DNA from: Marivivens aquimaris
Lineage (GTDB): Bacteria > Pseudomonadota > Alphaproteobacteria > Rhodobacterales > Rhodobacteraceae
Length of the DNA stretch: 64,000 bases
Reading direction: 5' to 3'
NCBI RefSeq assembly: GCF_015220045.1
Contig: NZ_JADBGB010000001.1
Coordinates: forward strand, 1,951,001-2,015,000
Part shown: piece by piece, positions 16,959-25,689 of the stretch
Position numbering within the stretch: position 1 is the first letter of the stretch
How the letters are laid out: each line of letters opens with the position of its first letter
The notes under the pieces: model-generated
Told to the model about the DNA's origin: nothing
What the model saw: only the letters and a program-made list of their open reading frames with translations
Database searches by the model: none
Program-made: the position numbers and the translations under genes

Positions 16959-17550
16959 GCTCTTCGATCAGATATTTCTGGAGGGCGACAATGTTCACCC
17001 ACAGGAACAGGAAGGTCACAGCCGGAAACGCGAATGTCTCGAGCGTGACCCAGAGCTCCTCGCTCTGGGTGCGCCAGATCACCTCGTTCGCGAGAGCGAG
17101 GACGAGGAAGAACACCGCGAGGCGCTTGGTGAAGATCATCCAGCCTTCGTTTTCCATCGGCAGGAATTCCCCGAGGACATATTGCAGCCAGCTCTGTCCC
17201 CGTAGCAGGCCGATACCCAGCAGGACGAAAAACAGCCCGTAAACAATCGTCGTCTTCATCATGAAGAACGCCTTGTTGTTAAAATAGGCTGTCAAACCGC
17301 CGAAGAAAATCACCATGAACGCGGTGAAAACCTGCATCCGGCTGAGCTTGCGGGTGAGCGCCCAGAGGATACCCATCGAGACCAGCAGGATCGGGATGAA
17401 GACGATCGCAGAGACGATGAAGCCCGAATATTCGGTGCCGCCGATGATGTAGTTCTCGTCCTTGATCCGTAGGTAGATCAGGAAAAAGACCACGGTCGGG
17501 CCAAGCTCGAGCACCTGCTTCAGGATCGGATTGATGGGCTTTGCGGACAT
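16948..17550 (-). CDS. yciB: inner membrane septation protein YciB/IspZ
   Basis: A 200-residue integral membrane protein with about five to six hydrophobic helices. It begins with the family hallmark LELGPTVVFFLIYLR, with KTTIVYGLFFVLLGIGL and NEVIWRTQSEELWV following. YciB/IspZ proteins interact with the elongation and division machinery and affect envelope integrity. An AAGGAG Shine-Dalgarno lies five bases before the ATG. It is nine bases downstream of the EamA transporter and probably co-transcribed with it. Its 3' end overlaps the Dabb gene antisense. Confidence 0.93.
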   Translation of the reverse strand: MSAKPINPILKQVLELGPTVVFFLIYLRIKDENYIIGGTEYSGFIVSAIVFIPILLVSMGILWALTRKLSRMQVFTAFMVIFFGGLTAYFNNKAFFMMKTTIVYGLFFVLLGIGLLRGQSWLQYVLGEFLPMENEGWMIFTKRLAVFFLVLALANEVIWRTQSEELWVTLETFAFPAVTFLFLWVNIVALQKYLIEEPKK

Positions 17551-17559
17551 GAAGGCTCC

Positions 17560-18462
17560 TTAGGCTCCAAATTCGACGATAACTGCGCCGATGGCGATCA
17601 GCGCGATAAACATGGACCGTTGCCAACCGACCTTTTCACCGAGGAAAAGCCAGCCGATCAGCGCGGCAAAAACGGGCGAGGTTTCGCGGAGGACGGCAGC
17701 TTCACCGACCTTGTCGATGCGGGTTGCGAGCATGACACCGCCAAAGCTGATCCAGCCAATGAAGGCGCCGCAGATGCCTCGCACCATGAGCGGACCCACG
17801 GCAGGTTTGACAGGCAAGTTGCGCCAGCGGATCGCAGCGATAACGGGCATGTCGAAAGCCGCGAGGAAGAACCACCACGCAAGGAAGGTGAACGGGTCAG
17901 CCGACTGGCGGATGCCCCATGCGTCGTAGACGGTATAGAGTGCAACCGTCGCCCCGCCGATCGCGGCCCACATCAGACCGATGCGGAGCCCCTTAGGGTC
18001 CAGCTTTTCGTCGATCATGTTGCGTACCGCGACGAGCAGGATGCCGCCCGACAGGCAGACAACGCCCAGCCATTGGATCAGCGCGAAGTGTTCGTGGAAG
18101 ATGACCGTCGCAGCGGCCACGGTGACGACCGGACCGCTGCCTCTGACAATCGGGTAGACGACCGTGTAGGCGGCACGCTCATAAGCCAGCGCCATCGCCA
18201 GTTTATAGCCGAGGTGGATGATGACTGCGCCGAGCAGGATGATCCACATCCGGCCATCGGGCCAAGGCACGAGGAACAGCGCCACAGGTGCGGAGATGAT
18301 TGCCAGCCAACCGTCGATCACCCCGCGCGAGGTCCACGGATCGACATTGCCTTTTTGCAGAGCGCCGAAGGATGCGTGCGCAATGGCCGACATCAGAGCG
18401 AGCAGAGTTGCGAGCTGTGCGCCTTGCGGCGTGCCCGCGATCGAGACGAGCCAATCACCCAT
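17560..18462 (-). CDS. EamA/DMT family transporter
   Basis: A 300-residue membrane protein with ten predicted hydrophobic helices in two EamA repeats. The first repeat contains AYTVVYPIVRGSGPVVTVAA. The second ends ETSPVFAALIGWLFLGEKVG, the characteristic end of the EamA domain. The family exports or imports small metabolites, and the substrate cannot be inferred from sequence. It lies between ftsY and yciB on the same strand, and an intergenic repeat precedes it. Confidence 0.88.
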   Translation of the reverse strand: MGDWLVSIAGTPQGAQLATLLALMSAIAHASFGALQKGNVDPWTSRGVIDGWLAIISAPVALFLVPWPDGRMWIILLGAVIIHLGYKLAMALAYERAAYTVVYPIVRGSGPVVTVAAATVIFHEHFALIQWLGVVCLSGGILLVAVRNMIDEKLDPKGLRIGLMWAAIGGATVALYTVYDAWGIRQSADPFTFLAWWFFLAAFDMPVIAAIRWRNLPVKPAVGPLMVRGICGAFIGWISFGGVMLATRIDKVGEAAVLRETSPVFAALIGWLFLGEKVGWQRSMFIALIAIGAVIVEFGA

Positions 18463-18474
18463 ATGAAACGTCGA

Positions 18475-18512
18475 AGGGGGCTCTGCCCCCTATCCCCCCG
18501 AGGTATTTTTTC
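18475..18512. repeat. intergenic palindromic repeat, copy 1
   Basis: AGGGGGC TCT GCCCCCT followed by a CCCCCGAGGTATTTTT core, between ftsY and the transporter. The same 16-base core with its own GGGGGC/GCCCCC hairpin occurs in inverse orientation near 24043. This is a short dispersed element of the kind common between genes in Roseobacter-group genomes. Confidence 0.6.
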
Positions 18513-18528
18513 CAGAGTGAATGAAGGG

Positions 18529-19602
18529 TCATTCGTGCGCGCCGACCAGCGCCTTGGCAAAGTCTTCGGGATCGAAAGGCGCGAGATCGTCGATCTGCTC
18601 GCCAACGCCAATGGCATGGATCGGAAGCGCGAATTTGTCAGCAAGCGCGACCAGGACGCCGCCTTTGGCGGTACCGTCGAGTTTAGTCATCACAAGGCCG
18701 GACACATCGGCGAGTTTCTGGAAAGCTTCGGTCTGGACGAGAGCGTTTTGACCAGTTGTCGCATCGAGCACCAGTAGGGTGTTGTGCGGCGCATCGGGGT
18801 CTTTCTTGCGGATGACACGGACGATCTTCGCGAGTTCCTCCATGAGGTCCTGACGGTTCTGGAGGCGACCTGCGGTGTCGATCATAAGAAGATCCGCACC
18901 GTCTTCCTGCGCTTTGGTGATCGCATCGAATGCGAGGCTGGCAGGGTCCGAGCCTTCGGGCGCAGTCATGACGGGCACGCCTGCGCGATCACCCCAGACC
19001 TGAAGCTGTTCGACGGCGGCAGCGCGGAAGGTGTCACCGGCAGCGATGACGACCTTTTTGCCGGCAGCGCGGAACTGGCTGGCGAGTTTGCCGATGGTCG
19101 TGGTTTTGCCTGAACCGTTCACGCCGACGACCAAAACGACCTGCGGCTTTTTCGAATAGAGCGGCAGCGGACGCGCGACGGGCTCCATGATGCGGGTGAC
19201 TTCTTCTGCGAGGAGTGTCTTGATCTCGTTCACGGAGACTTTGCGACCCATGCGGCCTTCGGCGATGTTCGAAGTCACGCGCAGCGCGGTATCGACGCCC
19301 ATGTCCGATGCGATCAGGAGTTCTTCGAGCTGTTCGAGCATCTCGTCGTCGAGGGTGCGGCGCGGCGAGTTGTCGGTGCGGCCCATCAGGCGGTCGACGA
19401 TGCCTGCTTTCTTGGGTTGCTCTTGGTCGATGGTCGGCTGGACAACCGGCGCTTCGGCGGGCGCAACTACCGGCGCGGCGGGCTCGACATGGCTCTCGTC
19501 AGTGCTCTCTTCCGCGCCCTCGTCGATGATGGCTTCAAGCCCTTCATCGAGCTGGGAGGACGACTTCGTCAGGCGGTCGCGGAGCTTTTTGAAAAAGGAC
19601 AT
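18529..19602 (-). CDS. ftsY: signal recognition particle receptor FtsY
   Basis: FtsY is the SRP GTPase receptor that docks ribosome-SRP complexes at the inner membrane. The 357-residue protein has a short acidic A domain (residues about 15-70, rich in Glu and Pro/Ala). The NG domain follows: G1 GVNGSGKTTT, DTFRAAA, MIDTAGRLQNR (G3), TKLDGTAKGG (G4) and GVGEQIDDLAPFD at the end. Start MSFFKKLRDRL is chosen; a start 13 codons upstream lacks family support. The basic amphipathic N-terminus is suited to membrane contact. Confidence 0.95.
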   Translation of the reverse strand: MSFFKKLRDRLTKSSSQLDEGLEAIIDEGAEESTDESHVEPAAPVVAPAEAPVVQPTIDQEQPKKAGIVDRLMGRTDNSPRRTLDDEMLEQLEELLIASDMGVDTALRVTSNIAEGRMGRKVSVNEIKTLLAEEVTRIMEPVARPLPLYSKKPQVVLVVGVNGSGKTTTIGKLASQFRAAGKKVVIAAGDTFRAAAVEQLQVWGDRAGVPVMTAPEGSDPASLAFDAITKAQEDGADLLMIDTAGRLQNRQDLMEELAKIVRVIRKKDPDAPHNTLLVLDATTGQNALVQTEAFQKLADVSGLVMTKLDGTAKGGVLVALADKFALPIHAIGVGEQIDDLAPFDPEDFAKALVGAHE

Positions 19603-19711
19603 GTGAAATCCGATGCGCAGTTTCTTTCCAACTAAAGGCAATAGCTAGGATTGGAAAGGCCTGCGGGCAATGTGACTGGCTCAATTCAGGCAATGTGCTA
19701 TGGAAGTTCGT

Positions 19712-20737
19712 ATGTCCGCAATGCGCCTTTTCACTGTTGCTACGTTGCTTCCGCTGCCGTTGATTATCGCGGCGGCGCTCTATGGCGGCATCTGGGCAGT
19801 GATCGCGCCACTGGTAATGACGGTGATGGTGGCGGTGCTGGACGAGGTGGTCCGCGTGATCACTCCGCCGACGCCCGAGAGCGAGTTTCCGGCTGCCGAC
19901 CGCCTGTCGGTCGTCGTTGTGATCGGGCAGTTCACGATGCTTGGCGCAGTGGTCTACGGGATCGGCTCGCTGTCATGGGCGGAGGCGTTCGGCGTTTTTG
20001 TCGCCGCGGGGCTGTACCTCGGGCAGGTGGCCAACTCCAACGCGCACGAACTCATCCATCGGCAGTCGCGACTACTGAGGAAACTTGGTGTTTGGGCCTA
20101 TATCTCCGTGCTTTATGGCCAACACGCCTCGGCGCATGTGCTGGTCCATCATCCGCTGGTCGCCACGCGCAGTGACCCGAATTCGGCGCGCTATGGCGAG
20201 AGCTTTTACAAATTCGCGGGCCGTGCGTGGCGCGGGGAATTCCGCAAGGGTCTTGAAGCCGAGAGGGACCGCATGGCTCGCAGCAAGCGCTCACGCTGGC
20301 GCAACCCGTATGTGACCTATCTGCTGGGCGCGGCATTGATGCTGCTCATCGCTCGGCTGATCGGCGGAACAACTGGTTTGCTGTGGTATGTCGCGCTTGC
20401 GATCTTCGCGCAGGTACAATTGCTGATGTCCGACTATGTGCAGCACTACGGGCTGGACCGGAAGATCACCGATGGCAAACCGGAGCCCGTCACCGCGCGT
20501 CATAGCTGGAACAGTCCGCATTGGTATTCGTCGGCGCTCATGCTCAATGCGCCGCGTCATTCCGACCACCACGCCCACCCCATGCGCCCCTACCCGGCGC
20601 TCGAACTGCCGAATGCACCCACCCTACCGCGTTCCATTCCTGTGATGGCCTGCATCGCGCTGCTACCTCCGATGTGGCGCAAGGTGATGCATCCGCGTCT
20701 GAAAGAATGGCGAAAGGGTAGCTTTTCAAAGCGTTGA
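19712..20737 (+). CDS. alkB: alkane 1-monooxygenase-like membrane di-iron enzyme
   Basis: A 341-residue membrane protein of the AlkB / fatty-acid-desaturase superfamily, with several hydrophobic helices. His boxes are HELIHR, then HASAHVLVHHPLVATRSDP, then NAPRHSDHHAHP; VQHYGLDR matches the AlkB HYGL signature. The family hydroxylates alkane or other terminal methyl groups using rubredoxin. The second box departs from the textbook EHxxGHH form, so the substrate should be left open. A GGAAG Shine-Dalgarno supports the ATG at 19712; an ATG 12 bases earlier is also in frame. No rubredoxin gene is adjacent. Confidence 0.85.
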   Translation: MSAMRLFTVATLLPLPLIIAAALYGGIWAVIAPLVMTVMVAVLDEVVRVITPPTPESEFPAADRLSVVVVIGQFTMLGAVVYGIGSLSWAEAFGVFVAAGLYLGQVANSNAHELIHRQSRLLRKLGVWAYISVLYGQHASAHVLVHHPLVATRSDPNSARYGESFYKFAGRAWRGEFRKGLEAERDRMARSKRSRWRNPYVTYLLGAALMLLIARLIGGTTGLLWYVALAIFAQVQLLMSDYVQHYGLDRKITDGKPEPVTARHSWNSPHWYSSALMLNAPRHSDHHAHPMRPYPALELPNAPTLPRSIPVMACIALLPPMWRKVMHPRLKEWRKGSFSKR

Positions 20738-20739
20738 GA

Positions 20740-21156
20740 ATGACGCAGGCTGCAACTATGCGAAAACTTTGCTTAGCACTCTGCGCTTTGGCGCTTCCTG
20801 CGACGGCACAGCAGGACAGCCTGACCGCCAGTCAGTTCGAAGCCTATGTCTTGGGTCGCACCTTCGACTTCGGCTATGTCGGCATCGAACCATATGGGCT
20901 CGAAAAATACATGCCGGACCGGCAAGTTTACTGGAGCTGGGGCGACGGCGTTTGCGAGATCGGTGAATGGTACACCAACGGCGAGCAGATATGCTTTGCC
21001 TACGAGAACAACCCCGACCCGCAATGCTGGTATTATCACCTCGACGGCGGCCGCCTGCGGGCGAGTTTCGTTGGCCTCGACGGGATCGTCGGAAGCGAGA
21101 TTTACGAACTCAAACCGGTCAAGCGTGATCTGGTCTGCAACAACTTCGGTTTCTGA
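20740..21156 (+). CDS. small exported hypothetical protein
   Basis: A 138-residue protein with a clear signal peptide (RKLCLALCALALPATAQQ). The mature part is rich in aromatic residues and contains four Cys (GDGVCEIGEW, NGEQICFAYE, DPQCWYYHLDG, RDLVCNNFGF). Two disulfides and a beta-rich periplasmic fold are likely. No family is recognised. The ATG at 20758 (MRKLCLAL) is an equally good start. It directly follows the AlkB-like gene and abuts the xseA stop with no spacer. Confidence 0.78.
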   Translation: MTQAATMRKLCLALCALALPATAQQDSLTASQFEAYVLGRTFDFGYVGIEPYGLEKYMPDRQVYWSWGDGVCEIGEWYTNGEQICFAYENNPDPQCWYYHLDGGRLRASFVGLDGIVGSEIYELKPVKRDLVCNNFGF

Positions 21157-22698
21157 TCAGAACAGCGAGCCTTGCGTCGGCGGCGTATCCTTTTTCTTGG
21201 GCGCTGGCTTGGTCGCCGCCTGCCCGACTTCGAAGCGGCCATCGGCAAATTCGATTTCGAGAGCGCCCGCCTTGCCTGCCTTTTTCGCGGTAGTGATTAC
21301 GCCCCCTTCGCTGCGAACAACTGCATAGCCGCGTTCGAGCGTTGCGCGGTACGAAAGCGTTTCACGCAGACGATCAAGCGACTGCAGGCGGTCCATACGC
21401 GCCTGCTGTGCGCGAGTGGCAACGTCTGAAAGCCGCACGGTCAGCCCGTCGTATTTCTCTTCCGTTCGGGCAAGCTGCTGCGCCAACGCCTGCGGCCTCA
21501 GACGAGCAACGCGCGCGTCCAGCGCTTCGCGGCGCCGTTCGGCGACACGTGCCAAAGCAGGGGCAAGGCGCACATCCCACGCATTCAGGTTACGTTGCGA
21601 ATCCGTCAGCAGTCGCGTGAGCACCGACGGGCGAAGGTGCCCCGATGCTTCGGTCAGGGCGAGTCGCTTGCGGGCAGCGGCATTCTTCAGGCCGGCTTCG
21701 AGCTTATCCGACAGCACGTCGAGCCGCTGACGAGGCCCATCCAGCAGATGATCCTTCTGCGGCAGCGCACGCGCCATATCCCGAAGCCTTTGACGGCGCA
21801 GATCGATCGTCTGAACCAGCGACCGCGACAGGCGGGCGTTCTGATTGTCCAGCCAGTTCAGCAATTCCAGCCGCACAGGAACTGCAAGCTCTGCTGCGGC
21901 CGTCGGCGTCGGTGCTCGCACGTCAGAGGCAAAGTCGATCAACGTCGTATCGGTTTCGTGACCGACCGCGGAAATCAGCGGGATTTGCGAGGCGGCAGCG
22001 GCGCGGACCACGATCTCTTCGTTGAACCCCCAGAGATCCTCAATGGAGCCGCCACCACGGGCCACGATGATCAGATCCGGACGCGGCAACGCACCGCCGG
22101 GGGTGAGATTATTGAACCCTTCAATCGCATTCGCAACCTGCTGCGCACAGCCCTGCCCCTGCACAGCGACCGGCCAGACCAGCACCTTGCGCGGAAAACG
22201 GTCGCGCAGACGGTGCAGAATATCGCGAATGACCGCCCCAGTGGGCGAGGTTACGACGCCGATGATCTCCGGCAGATACGGGATCTGCTGCTTGCGCTCA
22301 GCCGCGAACAGACCCTCGGCCGCCAGCGCTGCCTTCCGCTTTTCGAGCATCGCCATAAGCGCACCGGCACCGGCAGGGCGCACATCTTCGACGTTGAGCT
22401 GATATTTCGACTGCGGCCCGAACGTGGTCAGGCGGCCCGTCGCGATGACCTCCATCCCTTCTTCGGGCCGATGCGCAAGGCGCGCCACCTGCCCCTTCCA
22501 GCTGACAGAGGCCAGAACGTTCCGATCATCCTTGAGATCGAAGTACAGATGCCCGGTCCGCGCGAGCACCACGCGGCCGACTTCGCCCCGTACACGCACA
22601 TGCCCGAATTCGCCCTCGATGGCTTTCTTCACCGCCCCCGAGATCTCGGAAACCGAAAATTCGTGTGCGTTGTCGTTCGGCTCTTCGAAAAGGTCCAT
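21157..22698 (-). CDS. xseA: exodeoxyribonuclease VII large subunit
   Basis: Large subunit of exonuclease VII, which degrades single-stranded DNA to oligonucleotides. The 513-residue protein has an N-terminal OB fold (FSVSEISGAVKKAIEG; GHLYFDLKD) and the catalytic core (ITSPTGAVIRD as VVTSPTGAVIRDI; IIVARGGGSIEDLWGFNEE; SAVGHETDTTLIDFASD). A long coiled-coil region (about 285-440) and the C-terminal RGYAVVRSEGG complete it. A Lys/Pro tail ends in GSLF. It diverges from purD, with a 70-base shared upstream region. The small subunit XseB is not in this window. Confidence 0.96.
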   Translation of the reverse strand: MDLFEEPNDNAHEFSVSEISGAVKKAIEGEFGHVRVRGEVGRVVLARTGHLYFDLKDDRNVLASVSWKGQVARLAHRPEEGMEVIATGRLTTFGPQSKYQLNVEDVRPAGAGALMAMLEKRKAALAAEGLFAAERKQQIPYLPEIIGVVTSPTGAVIRDILHRLRDRFPRKVLVWPVAVQGQGCAQQVANAIEGFNNLTPGGALPRPDLIIVARGGGSIEDLWGFNEEIVVRAAAASQIPLISAVGHETDTTLIDFASDVRAPTPTAAAELAVPVRLELLNWLDNQNARLSRSLVQTIDLRRQRLRDMARALPQKDHLLDGPRQRLDVLSDKLEAGLKNAAARKRLALTEASGHLRPSVLTRLLTDSQRNLNAWDVRLAPALARVAERRREALDARVARLRPQALAQQLARTEEKYDGLTVRLSDVATRAQQARMDRLQSLDRLRETLSYRATLERGYAVVRSEGGVITTAKKAGKAGALEIEFADGRFEVGQAATKPAPKKKDTPPTQGSLF

Positions 22699-22768
22699 CT
22701 GCCCGCCCTTGTTATATTCCGGACCTGACTCTAGAACGCCTCAAACCAAAGGCCAAGCGGAGGTCGCC

Positions 22769-24031
22769 ATGAACATCCTCATCCTCGGTAGCGGCGGGCG
22801 TGAACACGCACTGGCGTGGGCCGTCAAACAGAACCCAAAATGTGACCGCCTGATCGTCGCTCCCGGTAATGCGGGCATCGCGACCGTGGCCGAATGCGCA
22901 TCGCTCGATATCCTCGACGCCGACGCCGTTGTGACCTTCGCCGAAGAAAACGCGATCGATTTTCTGATCATCGGCCCCGAAGCACCGCTGGCCGCTGGCG
23001 TTGCCGACCGTTGCCGCGATGCGGGCCTCAAGGTCTTCGGCCCCTCGCAGGCTGCCGCCCAGCTCGAAGCCTCCAAAGCCTTCACCAAAGCGATCTGCGA
23101 CGCGGCCAACGCCCCGACTGCAGCCTACGCCCGCTTTGCCGAAGCCGCTCCGGCCAAGGACTACATTCGCCAGCAAGGCGCGCCGATCGTCGTCAAAGCA
23201 GACGGCCTCGCCGCTGGTAAAGGCGTCATCGTCGCGATGAACGAACAGGACGCGCTCGACGCTATCGACGACATGTTCGGCGGCGAATTCGGCAGCGCAG
23301 GCGCCGAGGTGGTGATCGAGGAATTCATGGAAGGCGAAGAGGCCTCCTACTTTATCCTCGTCGACGGCGAGAGCGTCCTGCCCATCGGCACCGCGCAGGA
23401 CCACAAGCGCGTTGGCGAAGGCGACACCGGCCCGAACACCGGCGGTATGGGCGCCTACTCGCCCGCTCCGGTCCTCTCGGACGACATCGCCCAGAAAGCG
23501 CTGAACGAAATCGTCATCCCGACGATGAAGGAAATGGCCAAGCAGGGAATGCCGTATCAGGGCGTCCTCTACGCTGGCCTGATGATCAAGGACGGCCAGC
23601 CGCGCCTCGTCGAATACAACTGCCGCTTTGGCGATCCCGAATGTCAGGTCCTGATGATGCGCCTCGGCGGCCAGGCTCTCGACCTCATGCTCGCCTGCGC
23701 CGAAGGTCGCCTCTCGGACGTCTCGGCCAACTGGGCTGACGACCACGCGATGACTGTAGTCATGGCTGCGAACGGCTATCCGGGCAGCTACGAAAAAGGC
23801 ACCGTGATCAACGGCCTCGACGCTCTGCCCGAAACCAGCAGCGAATACACCTTCCACGCCGGCACTGCGGAAAAAGACGGCAGCATCGTCGCAACCGGCG
23901 GCCGCGTTCTCAACGTCACCGCCCGCGGTGCCACCCTGAAAGAAGCCGCCGACAAAGCTTATGCGATGGTCGACCAGATCGACTGGCCCGAAGGCTTCTG
24001 CCGCCGTGACATCGGCTGGCGCGCCCTCTGA
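22769..24031 (+). CDS. purD: phosphoribosylamine--glycine ligase PurD
   Basis: GAR synthetase, the second step of purine biosynthesis, an ATP-grasp ligase. The 420-residue product begins MNILILGSGGREHALAW and carries GPEAPLAAGVADR, FGPSQAAAQLEASKAF and VVKADGLAAGKGV. GTAQDHKRVGEGDTGPNTGGMGAYSP (interrupted here only for length) and YNCRFGDPECQ hold the metal ligands. GCGGAGG lies five bases before the ATG at 22769; longer in-frame extensions overlap xseA antisense and are not used. A repeat element and a terminator follow. Confidence 0.96.
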   Translation: MNILILGSGGREHALAWAVKQNPKCDRLIVAPGNAGIATVAECASLDILDADAVVTFAEENAIDFLIIGPEAPLAAGVADRCRDAGLKVFGPSQAAAQLEASKAFTKAICDAANAPTAAYARFAEAAPAKDYIRQQGAPIVVKADGLAAGKGVIVAMNEQDALDAIDDMFGGEFGSAGAEVVIEEFMEGEEASYFILVDGESVLPIGTAQDHKRVGEGDTGPNTGGMGAYSPAPVLSDDIAQKALNEIVIPTMKEMAKQGMPYQGVLYAGLMIKDGQPRLVEYNCRFGDPECQVLMMRLGGQALDLMLACAEGRLSDVSANWADDHAMTVVMAANGYPGSYEKGTVINGLDALPETSSEYTFHAGTAEKDGSIVATGGRVLNVTARGATLKEAADKAYAMVDQIDWPEGFCRRDIGWRAL

Positions 24032-24042
24032 ATTCACGCTGA

Positions 24043-24089
24043 CAAAAATACCTCGGGGGAGCGCATCAGCGCGGGGGCAGCGCCCCCAC
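24043..24089. repeat. intergenic palindromic repeat, copy 2
   Basis: This is the inverse-orientation copy of the element at 18475. It contains the complement of CCCCCGAGGTATTTTT, then GCGC-ATCA-GCGC and GGGGGC-AGC-GCCCCC hairpins. It lies between purD and carD, just ahead of the terminator. Confidence 0.6.
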
Positions 24090-24107
24090 TCCTCTCCGAG
24101 AAAAAAC

Positions 24108-24134
24108 AAAAGCCGCCCCGAAGGGCGGCTTTTT
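24108..24134. terminator. bidirectional intrinsic terminator between purD and carD
   Basis: A perfect stem AAAAGCCGCCC / GGGCGGCTTTT with a CGAA loop and T-tract, between the convergent purD and carD genes. Confidence 0.88.
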
Positions 24135-24157
24135 CAATTTCACAACGATCAGGTCGA

Positions 24158-24667
24158 TCAGGCAGCGCGGCCCATCAGAACGTCGTCAATTTCCTTGGCA
24201 GCCGACTGCTCGTCATTGCCGCCGACGGCCGCGATCTCGCGGGTCAGGCGCTCCAGAGCAGCCTCGTAAAGCTGACGCTCCGAGTACGACTGTTCGCGCT
24301 GGTCGTCAGCACGGTGCAGGTCGCGTACCACTTCGGCAATCGCGATCAGGTCGCCCGAGTTGATCTTCTGCTCGTATTCCTGAGCGCGGCGCGACCACAT
24401 GGCTTTTTTGACCTTGGCCTTGCCCTTGAGGGTCTTCATCGCGTGCGCAACGACGTCCGGCGAGGACAGCGAGCGCATACCGACTTCGGTCGCCTTGTGG
24501 GTCGGAACGCGAAGGGTCATCTTGTCTTTCTCGAACGAGATTACGAACAGTTCGAGTTCAAAGCCTGCGACTTCCTGCTTCTCGATCGATACGATCTGAC
24601 CCACACCGTGAGCGGGATAGACAACGTATTCTTCGGGGCTGAATTCAGGCTTCTTTGCTTTGGTCAT
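24158..24667 (-). CDS. carD: CarD family transcription factor
   Basis: A CarD/CdnL-type protein that binds the RNA polymerase beta subunit and stabilises open complexes, notably at rRNA promoters. The 169-residue product has the N-terminal RNAP-interaction domain (EYVVYPAHGVGQI, typical of CarD; LRVPTHKATEVGMR) and a helical C-terminal DNA-binding domain (MWSRRAQEYEQKINSGDLIAIAEVV). The AGGAAGGA Shine-Dalgarno is strong. carD next to fdxA is a conserved alphaproteobacterial arrangement. CarD in Rhodobacter is known to act where the -10 element lacks T at its last position. Confidence 0.94.
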   Translation of the reverse strand: MTKAKKPEFSPEEYVVYPAHGVGQIVSIEKQEVAGFELELFVISFEKDKMTLRVPTHKATEVGMRSLSSPDVVAHAMKTLKGKAKVKKAMWSRRAQEYEQKINSGDLIAIAEVVRDLHRADDQREQSYSERQLYEAALERLTREIAAVGGNDEQSAAKEIDDVLMGRAA

Positions 24668-24914
24668 GATCGTCCTTCCTAGACGACCTCGCCCGTCTGA
24701 CGACGCAAAATCCGGCGGCGGACTATAGCAAGCCTCCGTCGGATTTGGTTCAGAACTGGGTCGGGTCAGGTTTCCGGCAGCATTTGTAACTTATATATCA
24801 CAAAAATAGCGCCAAAAAAAGGGCCATGCCGCAGTGCGTCTTGAAACCTTTAATCTCAATGTATCAAAGGATTTGCGGGCGCAAAGCGTTTTCTTGCACC
24901 CGCAGATGATTCGC

Positions 24915-25250
24915 TTAATCGCCTTCGCCCGGCTTTTCCGAGAAGATGTCCATCTTGCCCGGTTTACCGTCCATTTCTTCGGCGGTCGGCAGCGGATCTT
25001 TCTTGGCGGTGATGACCGGCCACATTTCCGAATACTTGCGGTTGAACTCGACCCACTTCTCCATATCCGGCTCGGTGTCCGGACGGATTGCGTCGGCGGG
25101 GCATTCGGGTTCGCAAACGCCGCAGTCGATGCACTCGTCGGGGTGGATGACGAGCGTGTTTTCACCTTCGTAGAAGCAGTCTACCGGACAGACTTCCACG
25201 CAGTCGGTGTACTTGCAGGCAATGCAGTTTTCCGTAACGACATAGGTCAT
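24915..25250 (-). CDS. fdxA: 7Fe-type ferredoxin FdxA
   Basis: A 111-residue ferredoxin with one [3Fe-4S] and one [4Fe-4S] cluster. Cysteines: [21 protein letters not shown], then [12 protein letters not shown] (short motifs within one sequence). The C-terminal roughly 50 residues ([13 protein letters not shown]) match the long-form FdxA of proteobacteria. It serves as an electron carrier, partner unknown. It lies between the S4-domain protein and carD. A GC-rich 11-bp stem lies just after its stop (24874-24904) but lacks a proper T-tract. Confidence 0.95.
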   Translation of the reverse strand: MTYVVTENCIACKYTDCVEVCPVDCFYEGENTLVIHPDECIDCGVCEPECPADAIRPDTEPDMEKWVEFNRKYSEMWPVITAKKDPLPTAEEMDGKPGKMDIFSEKPGEGD

Positions 25251-25299
25251 TGGTTGGTCCTATTCATGTTCGGGGGTCTAGCTAGACCGCCTTCGACCG

Positions 25300-25689
25300 T
25301 CATTCAAGCGAGAATGGGTCGTCAATTTGTCCGTGCGACGCCATGTTCCGCCTCTCGCGCTTTCCAGGGCGACCTTTCCCGTCAAAACTCGGGTTCGTGG
25401 GAGATTTTTCCGACCACACGGTTCTATCTTCGTACAAACTTTGCGCTTCGGGCGCGGGTCCGCGTCTTTCACCGCATGCAATAATGCGGACGACGCGAAT
25501 CTCTTTACCTTGGGGGAAGGTCAGAACGTTGTCCGGCCCGACAGCGCGGGCCGGTTTACTGATGGGCTGTCCGTCTACCCGCACCTTCCCTGCCGAGACG
25601 ACCGAAGCGGCGAGCGTGCGCGTCTTGAAGAAACGCGCATGCCAGAGCCACTTGTCGACCCGGATGGTCGGGCGCGGCGCGTCCGTCAC
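25300..25689 (-). CDS. S4-domain RNA-binding protein (Hsp15-like)
   Basis: A 129-residue protein with an N-terminal S4 domain (IRVDKWLWHARFFKTRTLA; SAGKVRVDGQPISKP) as in the heat-shock protein Hsp15/HslR. Hsp15 recycles free 50S subunits carrying nascent chains. A basic tail with GRPGKRERRNMASHG follows. Its ATG overlaps the helicase stop by four bases, suggesting coupled synthesis of two RNA-binding proteins. The S4 assignment is firm; the Hsp15-type role is family-based. Confidence 0.9.
   Translation of the reverse strand: MTDAPRPTIRVDKWLWHARFFKTRTLAASVVSAGKVRVDGQPISKPARAVGPDNVLTFPQGKEIRVVRIIACGERRGPAPEAQSLYEDRTVWSEKSPTNPSFDGKGRPGKRERRNMASHGQIDDPFSLE

Noticed and set aside
22712..24109. 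465-codon open frame antisense to purD
   Set aside because: Same effect of codon bias; purD is fully conserved on the other strand.
24874..24904. Terminator after fdxA
   Set aside because: The 11-bp stem is good, but the sequence after it on the fdxA-sense strand (AAATCCTTTG) is not a T-tract, so I mention it only in the fdxA entry.
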